This document shows, piece by piece, positions 30,656 to 41,507 of a stretch of 64,000 bases of DNA. Positions within the stretch are counted from its first letter, which is position 1. Each line of letters starts with the position of its first letter. The translations under genes and the position numbers were made by a program. Source of the stretch: Helianthus annuus (Eukaryota; Streptophyta; Magnoliopsida; Asterales; Asteraceae); assembly GCF_002127325.2 (NCBI RefSeq), contig NC_035437.2, positions 164,463,145 through 164,527,144 on the forward strand, in the 5' to 3' direction. Under the pieces are notes generated by a model. That model did no database searches. It was not told the DNA's origin and saw only the letters and a program-made list of their open reading frames with translations.

Positions 30656-32039
30656 TATATATTAATAAAGGAATTGAAATAAATAGTGATTTTAATATTA
30701 CTATAATATATAGTTTTTTTAATACTATATATTAATATTAATATTAATATTAACATATAATAAAAAAGAAACTGAATGAACAGTGTTTCATTCACTTTCT
30801 TTTTTAATATATATTAATTACTTTAGAATAGAATATATTATTAAGAGATCATTAAATGGTATCGGGTATAGGTACCGGTCTTAAATTTACCAAATTGGTG
30901 TATTTTTGGTACCGGTTCTGTACAGTTATTCACCGGTTTTTACCCTTAAATACCGGTGTCGTACCAGTACCGACCGGTACCGAACCGTACCATACTAGGT
31001 ATATTCGGTACCGATACCCACTTTTGGGGATTTCTGTAACGGGAACAGTGCTTTATAATTTATTTTTAAATTAAAATTAGAATGGAATACATCATTAAGA
31101 GATCAGCAAATGGTATCAGGTATAGGTACCGGTCTCAAATTTACCAAATTGGTGTATTTTCGGTACCGGTTCTGCACAGGTATTCACCAGTTTTTACCCT
31201 CAAATACCGGTACCGTACCAGTACCGACCGGTACCGAACCGTACCATACTAGGTATATTCGGTACCGGTACCCACTTTTGAGGATTTCGGTAACGGTATT
31301 TTTGGTACCGGTTGGTACCGAGCTCATCAAATCCTGTAGCAACGCAGCAATGCAAGTAATTGCACCGTTTAGATTACTTTTTGTACACACAGTAAGTAAA
31401 CTGTATTTCGCTTGAATGAGGTTTTATATACACAACAACTTATTTTGCTTTCTTTTTTGTCTTTTTCTGTAATGAATGAATTGTAACATGTAAAATTAAC
31501 TTGCATATTTAGAATATTGATGAGCAAATCGTATCAAATCCTGTAAACGAATCGGCATCGTATCGGTACCAAATTTATTATACCAAATCATTTTTGGTAC
31601 CAATTTGGTACCTACCTCTTGGCATTTTCAGTCGTTACTTTCGGTTTGACACCGGTCTAGCACCATACCTGTATTTATTGATTTTTACCTTCAAATACCA
31701 TATCGTATTGTACCGAGCATTTTCGGTGCCGGCACCTAATTTCAATGATTTTCCGGATCAGTACTTTTGCTGCCGTTACCGGTACCGAGCTCATCCATAT
31801 TTTAACGTGTTAGCACCGTAATAACTGAACTGAAAACAATCGAATTTCCAACGTGTAGGACGTGTGGGTCCTATTATTATTATATATTAGGTTATTTAAA
31901 ATTGTATTTTTATGACGGAGTGATTATCCTTACCACGTCATTTTATTTATGTTTTGATATTCGGTATCTGTTTGCCGTTGCTGACACGCCTTTTGTAGTC
32001 ATTGGGTCCCGCCGCAACGCGCGGGCGAAAAATAACTAG
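30656..32039 (+). mobile_element. Helitron-like element with GGTACCGGT-rich repeats
   Basis: The right end has hairpin CCCGC (32008-32012) / GCGGG (32021-32025), ten bases, then CTAG (32036-32039) and T: a good Helitron 3' end. The left edge is probably near ATATTAATAAAGGAATTG (30656), a sequence that recurs at 32043. The interior has two long similar blocks (30854-31070 and 31108-31330) rich in GGTACCGGT and CGGTACCGA, plus a third diverged one (31500-31800). No Rep/helicase is encoded, so it would be non-autonomous. Confidence 0.5.
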
Positions 32040-32040
32040 T

Positions 32041-32852
32041 TAATATTAATAAAGGAATTGAAATGAATAGTGATTTTAATATTATTATAAAATATAGTTT
32101 TTTTAATACTTTTATTATTTTAATGTTATAATAATAGTTATTTTCTTTACTTTTTAACTTTAATCATTTTTTTAATATCAGGGGTTGGGATAAGCTTGGT
32201 GTCAATCGGTATCGAACCAGTACTGGTATCGAAAATACCGGTACGGTCCTGTCCGGTATCAGTACATAAAGGTAAAAACCGGCACTAATACAGAAAACGC
32301 CAAAAGTTGGTGCCAAATTGATATTGGAATTCTTTTGGTTTGGGAAATTCAGTGCTGTTACCTGGTACCATTTGCTCATCCCTAATCACGATTACTGTAC
32401 GAACAACGGTATCATACAACTTTTTTTTTATTTTCTTCAACTTTTAATTTTTTCTTTTTTTAGTTTCAGAGGTAGGGATGAACTCGGTGCCAACCGATAC
32501 AGAATCGGTACTGATACCGAAAACACCGGTTACGGTACCAGTATATGAAGGAACGCCAAAAGTCGATACCGAATTGGTACGTAAGATCTTTCGATTCGGC
32601 AAATTTGGTACCGATACCCAGAACAGTTTGCTCATCTCTGACCATGGGTTTCATACGAACAAAATCGAAACCATACAACTTTTTTGGTTGATTTTCTTTC
32701 GGTTATCTTCTAGTGTTTTTTTCTATATTATCTTTTTATTTTTGTCAGTAGTTGCGTTCGCAACACGCTCGTAGTGATTTCAAAACACATGTAAACACAT
32801 ACTAAATAACAAAACAAATTCGCTGCAACGCGGCGAACTTCTTTAAACCTAG
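32041..32852 (+). mobile_element. Second Helitron-like element, abutting the first
   Basis: Starts with the same TATTAATAAAGGAATTGAAAT as 30657, again has GGTACCG-rich DNA (32200-32640), and ends with hairpin CGCTGC/GCGGCG (32821-32835, loop AAC, one wobble), thirteen bases, then CTAG (32849-32852) and T. Head-to-tail adjacency is typical of Helitrons inserting next to each other. Confidence 0.5.
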
Positions 32853-34255
32853 TTGTTAAAAAAATATTTCTAAATCAAAATGGATTTTTTATTATTTTTA
32901 AAATTAGGTTAATACTATTTTTAAATTTTGGTTTGATTAATAAGTTGTTTAATATAATTTTCCATAGTTAACAATAATAACATTTACAACAAATAATATG
33001 CATGTTTATCTACTGTTAACTGAAACAATGCTTTTTAGTTTAGATAATACTTTACGATTTGAAGTTTAGTTTAGATAAGACTTTACTATTTGAAGTTAAG
33101 TTTATGCCAATGATTTAGAGCTGATAAGATTTGTATTAGTTTTATTAATATTTAATAATTTCAATTAAATAATAATTATCTACAATTCAGGATGTTTTAG
33201 AATAATGACAAGTGTCCATTTATTGGTTTCTTTTATTATATAGTATAGATTATAACGAGTGAGATTACCCGCATTACGCTGCGGGGTTTCGTTTGATATC
33301 TATTCTGGTTCAGTATAACAACCAACCGAAAGTAATAAACTCAAAAGAATATTGACACGCTTTTTACATAGATCGAAAACCATAAAAATAAATTTAAATT
33401 GGACAGCGAGATAGGCTGGTTTTAAATTAATTGTAAATGAAAACTTAAACGTTATCTTAAATATAACTTCAATAAAAAAGGAAAATAAACTAAAACACTA
33501 AACATAAAGAAAAGTATAGAAATAGAAATAATAAAGTCTAGAAAAAGATCAAGAAAGAAAAAAAAAAGTTTATAAAAATAAGTATAGAAACGTGTAATAT
33601 TTAACTTGACATGTTCTGAAAAAAATTACATTGAAAGGTAAACAAACTTGAATTTATACCGACACGTGCAATAAAATAAGCACGCAAGAAAATAGTTACG
33701 GCGCGTTGCGAACAAAAATAAGCGAAGTGACTCGAATTTATACCGTCTAATAAAAATGAATTATATTTTACTCTACTCGTTTCGAACAAAATTTACGTTA
33801 AAACGTAGAGAAATTGAAAACGTAAATAAAAATAAGCGCGAAAGTGTATTATATTTGACCCGACTCATATTCCAAAAAATTACGTTAAAATATAGACTAA
33901 CTGAAAACATACATAATTATACGGATGAGAACATATTATACTTGACCCAACTCATTTCCGCGAAAAATTTACGTCTAAAAGCAAAATAAAGCAAATCAAT
34001 TTTAATTTATACCAACACGTAAATAAAGAGAAAAACGTAAAACTTTATTACAAAGTTTTTATAAAGTTAAAGGGTTGTAAGTGTCAACGCTGAAAGTTAA
34101 GAGGTAAAAGGATACAAAACTATAAATAAAAAGCAAAAGATAAAAGAAATCACAAAAGTATAAACGAATACAAAACTATAAAAAACTCAAAAAGAGAAAA
34201 AGGGAAGACAAACAAAAAAAGTTGAAGCAGGGAAAAAAACTAAAGTAACAAATAC
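32853..34255. other. Non-coding, old repeat
   Basis: AT-rich. At 33219-33252 the minus strand reads TCTATACTATATAATAAAAG, which fits the Helitron 5' consensus (TCTMTAYTA). Next to it CCCGCA/TGCGGG (33264-33281) forms a hairpin. 33600-34010 contains repeated GAATTTATACCGACACGT and TTACGTTAAAA motifs. No gene. Confidence 0.35.
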
Positions 34256-34848
34256 CTACCAATTAGGGGTGTGTAATAACCGAACCGTTAACCAAAACCG
34301 AAACGAAAACCGACAAAACCGAACCGAAATTAACCTAAACCGAATTAACCGAAAGTCGGTTAACGGATATTTTTTTTACCATCGGTTAACCGAAATTAAC
34401 TGAATCGAACCGAATCATTTATTTTTTTTATATATTTCTAGCTTTTATACCTCTATTTCATGTATTTCATATTTTATACTTTCATTTCATGTAATAATAC
34501 CTCTATTTCATTTATTTATGCCTTCATTTTATTTATTTATACCTTCATTTCATTTATTTATACCTCCATTTTATGTATTTAAACATCTATTCATACATTT
34601 ATACCTCCATTTCATTTATTTATACATCCATTTCAAGTATTTATACATCCATTTCATGTATTTATACCTCCATTACATGTATTTCTAAACAAAAAAATTA
34701 GCCCTTGTTTGAATTGGTTATTAACCGAAAATTAAACGAACCGAACGAAAACCGACAAATTAACCGAATTAACCGATGACTTCGACTACGGTTACGGATA
34801 ATGCTAATAATCGAACCGAACCGAACCGTGGACACCCCTACTACCAAT
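34256..34848. mobile_element. hAT-type MITE with 8-bp TSD CTACCAAT
   Basis: 577-bp element at 34264-34840 with TIRs TAGGGGTGT and ACACCCCTA, flanked by perfect 8-bp duplications CTACCAAT (34256-34263, 34841-34848), the hAT signature. Sub-terminal regions are rich in AACCGAACCG and TTAACCGAA. The centre (34440-34690) is a minisatellite of about eleven 20-25 bp units of the TTTATACCTCCATTTCATG type. No transposase. Confidence 0.85.
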
Positions 34849-35605
34849 GCAGGTGGCAACCACTATTCATGCAATAAAAATAAAAAAAAAGGAAAAAAGC
34901 AAAAGGCCATAAGGCCAAAAAAAAGTCAAAGAGGGAAAAAATAAAACTATAAAAAAAGGTAAAGACAAAATGGCAAAAAAATAAAAAATCAAAAAGATAA
35001 ATAAATAATAAAACACTGTTCATAGGTGTTCGTAAATGTAATAGTTATAATTATAATATACCTAGTTATACGTCCATTTAACATTTTTAATACATATACG
35101 AATACGAAACAATTAATATACAAACTTCGTTGACATTCAACCTTCGACAATTGACATACGCGACATGTATCAACTTAGAAAACAAGATATTGTGTTTGAT
35201 TTTACACGACGTGATTATCCTTTTGTTTGTCGTAACTCGCCACACCTAATATTTTATACAAGAAAAGTTCAACTGGCTCAATAGTATGGCTATGATTTCA
35301 AAATTCGCTATCTTAATTGATTAAAAGTTGAAAACACTTTGGTTGACATTAGAAGTATGGAGAGTACGTTAAGCAGTCGAAACTAAAAGGTCAACACGAT
35401 GTTAATAGGAGTTTTAGGATGGTTACTTCATGCTCTAATTTTATAGCATTAAAAAGCTGGCCTTAGATCATATATTTGACTTTTAGGCATTATGGAGATA
35501 CCTCCTATGACTTTTCTAAATTAAGCAAAATATATCATATTATATCATATTATTATACGCGTGTAGGATCTCACTTTCCAAGTGGGATTCCTTCAATTTC
35601 ATATA
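34849..35605. other. Non-coding
   Basis: AT-rich with A-runs. No gene or clear repeat recognised. Confidence 0.5.
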
Positions 35606-37068
35606 TTTAAATAAGTGTTAAATGCTTGGTGGTCCCTGTGGTTTTCAAAAATTGCAGACTTAGTCCTAGTGGTTTACTAATTACACGCTTAGTCCCAAAA
35701 GTTGTCAAAAATGCACTCGGTTGGTCCCCAGCCCTAACATCAGTTAAATATCTCAGTTAAGTCCATGTTAAATGACCAAAATACCCCTGCTCATTAACAA
35801 AAGGATTTCAACACCTTTCTGACTTTATAATCATCTTCATCACCATCATCATTTTCTTACTGCTATGTTTAACCCACCACCATCTCACCCACCTTCGCCA
35901 CCATCTCACCCACCTCCACCACCATTTCGTCACCGCGTTAATCAACAATAAAAACATCAAAATCAACGTCCATCATCTTCCTCATCGCGTTAATCATCAT
36001 CATCATCATCGTCATTTCGACAGCGGTGGGTCGCCGGTAAGACGACCAGCGTCGATCGGACCCAGGAGAGATTGAGAGAGAGGAGATGGGTGTGTGCTTT
36101 GTCGGATTCACAGCGTCGATCGGACCATCCGCCCTGTTTGGGTATCAATTGGTCCCTTAAATCCCTAAAAAAATGCAGCTAACCTTCTTCAAGGTACTAT
36201 CTCACCTACCACCACCATCTCAGCTCTGAAATGTCAAATTTCACCAGATTTGAGCTCATTTTTGTAACATTTTTCATAAATACAGAAAATATACATTGCA
36301 AATACACAAAATCGAGCTGAAATTAGCAATTAAGATCTAACAAAAAGCAACAATCTGCAACTTCGATTTAAATCCAGCTCAGAAACGTCAAATTTCACCG
36401 GTTATGCGTTCGTTTTGCAACATTTCTCATAAAAATCGAAAACATACGTTGCGAAATCACATAATCGAGCTGAAATTAGCTCAGAAACGTAACATTTCAC
36501 TATATACGCGTTCATTTGCAACATTTTTCATAAAAACTCACATAAATCGACAAAAAACTAGCAATTCCGAACCGTAAATTCAACAAAAACGAAGAAACGC
36601 TGACTATTCGTAAACAGAAACCGATACCTAGGCGTTGAGGCGTCATTTTTGTGCAGGGCAGAGGTGAGATGGTGGCGGATTTTCGGTGCAGAGTCTGACA
36701 ATGTGGGGATGGAGGTGAGAAGTGGCGAAGGTGAGATGGTGGTGGGTGAGATGGTGGCGGAAGTGAGATTGTGGCGGCTGTGCTTCTTGTTTGAGAAGAA
36801 AGAGACCTGAAGATGGGTGTGTGGCTGTCATCGAAGAAGAGCAGAGGGAATCAGGGGTGGGTGAGATGATAGGGATTAATAAGCAAGGGTATTCAGGTCA
36901 TTTAACATGGACTTAACAGAGAAAGTTAACTGAAGTTAGGGCTGGAGAACAACCGAGTGCACTTTTGACAAGTTTTGGGACCACGAGTATAATTAGTAAA
37001 CCACTAGGACCAAGTGTGAAATTTTTGAAAACCACAGGGACCAACAAAGCATTTAACTCTTTAAATAA
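35606..37068. mobile_element. Non-autonomous MULE with 9-bp TSD TTTAAATAA
   Basis: 1445-bp element at 35615-37059, flanked by perfect 9-bp duplications TTTAAATAA (35606-35614, 37060-37068). TIRs are about 170 bp and start GTGTTAAATGCTTGG / GAGTTAAATGCTTTG, both followed by TGGTCCCTGTGGTTTTC. They are roughly 85% identical by eye. The interior has CACC-rich DNA (35870-35940, 36640-36830) and three diverged repeats around GAGCTGAAATTAGC and CAAATTTCACC. No transposase. Captured sequence is possible but not recognised. Confidence 0.8.
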
Positions 37069-39044
37069 TTTAACAAAAGTATATATTTCATCTTCAATAT
37101 AGACAAAATGAAACATTATAAATATGCCTTTTGACGAACCATCAGTTTTGATTTCTATCATAATGATTTTTATATGCAGGGTCGGCCCTGAGAAATCGTT
37201 TACCCTGTTTAAGTTTGAAAAAAATGTGCCCTTAGACCTTAATGAAATTGGGTATTTAGTTTACTAAAGCTCTAAACCTAATGCCAAAGAGGTTAATAAC
37301 TAATTTATAAGGGGGCCTATGTTGGTGTTTGTTTGGATGTACACAATTAAAAAAATATTTTACATATACACATCGGGTTTTTTTCATAAAAAAACATGCC
37401 CCTCGAAATATCGGGCCCTGACCGATGGTCCTTCCTACCCACCCAGAGGTCCGGCCATGTTTATATGTATGAATGATTAATACAATCCAGTTAAAATGGA
37501 ACACACACATATATATAGGGTACAAATAGCATCTGATAGGGTAGGTTTTTGATTTCATATGATTTAGATAGTTTTTTTTGTATCGTGTTGTCACTTTCAT
37601 ATTAAAGTTTTTTGTTACTACTGATGGTCATTTGCCACTAAGACCATGAGTAGTGGTTTGGTTTGGTTCTTTTTGAACACGTAGCGTCCACATCATCTTA
37701 ATTGAATCACTTGATGAAAATGTGTAGTGGTAAAGTTTGTGGTTTAGAATTAAAAAAAAATGATTGGTTAAAGCTTAACCAAACCAAACCAATCGCAACC
37801 TCTTGCAAAAGGGTATAATAGTTAGGGTGTAAAATTCAATGATTTAAACACTGTTTCGTGATCCATTTATGTTATAAAATTTTTGAAAGCGGGATTTCAT
37901 CTTATGTCTTCGAAAGTAATGAATAAAGTTTCTTTTTATTATACTAAGTTATTGATTTATGTTTAGTTATAGTGACAAAATTGATATGCTGCATGCATGT
38001 ATGAAACAAAAGTGGACGAACAGCATCCAAGAGTGAGGGCGCAAAAAGAGGTCGTGGAACATGGATAGAGTCCTTATAATCAAATATTTGACTTTAAAAG
38101 AGTCAAAAATCAATCTGTTTCTTGTCACCAACACACCAAGTGGAACTATCTACCCTTTAATTTCTCAGTATTATAATAAGTTATATCATCCGGTATTCAA
38201 ATAGTTAAATGTGTATAATATATAAAAACTCATTAAATCAATTTGTTTTTATGTTTTTAACGTGAAATAAAAGCTGGTCTAAAATAATCAAGGATACAAT
38301 GTTTAATTTTTTTTTTGAATGGTCACTTTATTTATAGAAGGATTAATCATAATTAACTTTATTTAAAGTGTTACATAGATAACTTAACATTACAAAAAAA
38401 TATTTAATAAAGCATATGAATTGTAAAGAAGTCATATGTAAGTATTGTAATATTCATATTTATTTTGTTCATGGCAATAGTAGATGTAAAGTCTATCAAC
38501 ATTAGGGATGTCAATGGAACCCACTTGGAATTAATAAATATTGTTAATCTCACTTCTATACTAAATTGTAAAATTTTGTTTCATTTCGATCTATTACTCA
38601 TCGAGTATTTGTCGATTATTTACCAGTAGAGTATTAGATATATCCACCAAAATTCATATTGCATTCACAAAACAATCAAACACACTTGGATTAGGGTTTT
38701 ACAAATTTGCTAAGCTTATTGGGAAGAAACAATATGTGTTAACTTCATCGAATAACTTACTCGTAATTAAAAAAGAGTTTTAACCATGAATCAAAACCCT
38801 AACCGAGCATCCAACCTAAGCCATCATCCTCCTCAAACATCTAAACCTAGCCCAAAACCAACCATAATTAAAAAAACTAAACAAGAATACATATATCATA
38901 AATCACACATAACCAAGATCCTCACCAAGAACTGAATCACACCGTTCAGAAGTTAGTGAAGGGACCCGTATTTTAAAAAAAATGTCATCAAAGAAACAAG
39001 TATCATGTCGTCATGACCTCCTTACATGTAATTTATACCGTATA
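37069..39044. other. Non-coding with MITE relics
   Basis: At 37177-37425 GGTCGGCCCTGAGAAATCG and ATCGGGCCCTGACC look like a worn relative of the hAT-like MITE at 41005-41500. At 37642 TAAGACCATGAGTAGTGG matches the end of the Harbinger-like MITE at 39048, but its right end is not clear. No gene seen. Confidence 0.4.
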
Positions 39045-39422
39045 TAAGACCATGTGTAGTGGTTTGGGTAAATAATGCCCTTACCCTAGGGCGTTTTCCG
39101 CCACGTGTCAGTACAGTCAGCAAAGGGTATTATTGGGCGTTTTTCTAAAATGGGTGTAGTGGGGATGTGTGCATTATGTTAAAGGGTGTAAAAAATTAAA
39201 TAAAAATAAAAAACCAACAAAAAAACACCTATTGGAGAAGATGGGGAAGAATTAATTCTATTGGCCAAACAAAATCCTTGAGAGCGTTGTTTAAATCACG
39301 CCAACTGAATTTTTTTTGCAAAAAAAAAACGCTAAATAACGCCGGGTGTAGTGGATGCCGGGCGTTTTCCGGCGTTATTTTTGAAAATTAAAAAAAAAAA
39401 CGCCCCACTACACATGGTCTAA
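39045..39422. mobile_element. Harbinger/Tourist-like MITE with TAA TSD
   Basis: 372-bp element at 39048-39419 with 15-bp perfect TIRs GACCATGTGTAGTGG, flanked by TAA on both sides (39045-39047, 39420-39422). The 3-bp TAA duplication suits PIF/Harbinger. The interior has GGGCGTTTTCC-type motifs in both halves. No transposase. Confidence 0.75.
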
Positions 39423-39439
39423 TAGTTATACATTATATA

Positions 39440-39574
39440 TATATCTTTACTAACTCACTTGGTAGAGGTTTATGCCATTAAAGGAGAGGTCTTAGGTTTA
39501 ATCCTGAGTAAGGACAAATAATTCAGAATTATCAGTGTAATAAAGTAGGAGTAAGCATTGTCATTCAAAAAAAA
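39440..39574 (+). repeat. tRNA-derived SINE
   Basis: Box A-like TAACTCACTTGGTAGAGG (39451-39468) and box B-like GGTTTAATCC (39495-39504) are spaced as in a tRNA. The unrelated body that follows ends in an A-run (39567-39574). This is the layout of a Pol III-transcribed SINE. Both boxes have mutations. Confidence 0.6.
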
Positions 39575-39889
39575 CTAATTACTAAATATGTAAAGAAATA
39601 TGGGTTTAATTCACCAATAGTAATAAAATTTAAATAGATAATCTAACTTTAATGTTATAATAATAATTACAATTCTCAAATGGTATTTCACTGTAGCGAT
39701 CAGGTTTTTTTTTTTTTTTTTTTTTTTTGTTTTACTTTTATTTTCTTTCCTTTTTGGTTTTTTATATTTTAACCCTTCAATATTCTGTAATGTCATTTAT
39801 ACCCTATTAACTTTATAAAAACTTTAAAAATTGTTACTTTAAACCTTCTTCAAGTTTTACATGCTTATTTTTATGTACATCATTCAAAT

Positions 39890-40505
39890 ATAATACATTT
39901 TCGTGCTTTATTTTATGTATGTTTTCGATTGTTCCATGTGTTTGTCATAAATTTTGTTTAAAAACAAGTATGATCAAATATAATGCGCTTTCACTAGACA
40001 GTATAAATTTGAATTACTTTATGCATCAATAGTGCCGCAACGTGTGGTACCATTCTTTAACTTAAATAACACTATTTTTCTCACTTGCTTTTTTAAGTAC
40101 GTTTCGGTATTAATCCATGTTGGTTTATGTTTTAACGTAAATGGTTTACATTTTGTCATAATTTTGTTTGAAAACGAGTCGGGTTAAATATTATACGTTT
40201 TCACTAGGCGGTAAAAGTTCGAGATACTTTACGTTTCAACTTCGCCGCAACGCGCTGTACCATTCTTTTACTTAAAAAAAAAAAAACTATTTTTACGTGC
40301 TTTTTAAGTACGTTCGTTATAAATCCAAGTTGGTTTAGGTTTTGACATAATTTTCCCCAGTAATGAGTCAGGTCAAATATAATACGTTTTCTTACTTATT
40401 TTTATGTCCGTTTTCAGCTCGTCTACATTATGGCGTAAGTTTTATTCAGTAACAAGTTGGGTCAAATATTTGACTCTGCCGCAACGCGGCGAGCCAAATT
40501 ACTAG
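39890..40505 (+). mobile_element. Helitron-like 3' part with tandem repeats
   Basis: About 2.5 units of roughly 200 bp, each containing GTCATAATTTTGTTTGAAAA-type sequence, TTTTCACTAG and a GCCGCAACG core (40032, 40246, 40478). The last core forms hairpin GCCGC/GCGGC (40478-40490, loop AAC), followed eleven bases later by CTAG (40502-40505) and T. The left boundary is not clear. Confidence 0.5.
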
Positions 40506-40506
40506 T

Positions 40507-40997
40507 TTAATATAATTACAAGTATAAGACGGTATTTCAGGACAACACCTTTTCAACGGATATTGGGTGATCATCTTTCTTTTATTTTTCTTTCCGGAAA
40601 GTTGGACTATAACAATCCAAGGTATGTTTTCCAGTTGTTTAAAAGGAGCTATGTACTTTGTTTCATCAGACTGTTTTGTTTGGATGTGGTTTTGGAGCTC
40701 ACGATTTCACTGGAAACAACTTCTCTATCTCTCAGGATAGAGATAAGGTTTGCCAACATCCTAATAGTTTAGCTATGGGTGTGAGATTATACTGGGTATG
40801 GTTGTTGTTGCTAGAACCACAATCAGTTGTTCTGATTTTTTACGACGATAGTTAACTATTTTAGACCTTCAAAACATTTCCCATATATATATTAGAACTT
40901 TTTAAGCAACTTTTAACATAATAATAAAAAACCTAAACATAAGTAAGAATACAGTAAAAGTAACGTTTGATTAGTCATTTACGGTTATTACTAAATA
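40507..40997. other. Non-coding or unrecognised relic
   Basis: Two overlapping frames (40563-40772, 40658-40855) are short and match nothing I know. The local GC content is a little higher, so an exon relic is possible. Confidence 0.35.
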
Positions 40998-41507
40998 TTA
41001 CTGTCAGGGGCGGCCCTGGAGGTGGGCGGGGAGGACCACCGTCCAGGGCCCGAGATTCCGAAGGGCACGTTTTAAAAAAAAAAAAAAAAACTTATATATG
41101 TTATAATTTTTTTAAGAGCATTCCAATATAATTAGATGAATAGCTTAGTGGTTAAGCTCCCTTTTTCCAAACTTGAGATCCCAGGTTCGAGGCCTGCTTG
41201 CAATTATATTTTTTGCTGTTAGAGTGGTTAAGTTCCCCTTTTGAAGGGTTTTTTATTTTAAATCTAAAATAGATGATATTAGAGAAATAGGAAATATGTT
41301 TGCTACTTTCATTTTTTCCTTGTTGTATCGTGTTTTTTATTATGTGATAAACCTTATTTGGCCGTAGTATCTTTGTTTGGTCTGAGCGAACACTATGATT
41401 TCATGAATAGTTATATAAAAAACTAGTTTACATTTATAGGGCCGAAGGACACATTTTTTCGAGCTTGAACAGGGCACACGAATTTGTAGGGCCGGCCCTG
41501 TTACTGT
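40998..41507. mobile_element. hAT-like MITE with TSD TTACTGT
   Basis: 496-bp element at 41005-41500, starting CAGGGGCGGCCCTGG and ending with the reverse of CAGGGCCGGCCCTAC. TTACTGT flanks both sides (40998-41004, 41501-41507); with an eighth base that differs this fits an old hAT 8-bp duplication. It contains a tRNA-like segment at 41141-41194. Confidence 0.65.
41141..41194 (+). promoter_or_regulatory. Pol III box A/box B pair inside the MITE
   Basis: TAGCTTAGTGGTTAAGC (41141-41157) is a good box A and GGTTCGAGGCC (41184-41194) a perfect-looking box B, 43 bp apart as in tRNAs. AGCTTA/TAAGCT can form a D-arm and CAGG/CCTG a T-arm. It may be a SINE trapped in the MITE or the MITE's own content. 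Confidence 0.6.

Noticed and set aside
40563..40855. Small host gene
   Set aside because: Two short overlapping frames, no known motif, no splice or start context.
41141..41200. Functional tRNA gene
   Set aside because: Box A and B are good, but the acceptor stem and a clean anticodon arm are missing; a SINE-like or MITE-internal promoter fits better.
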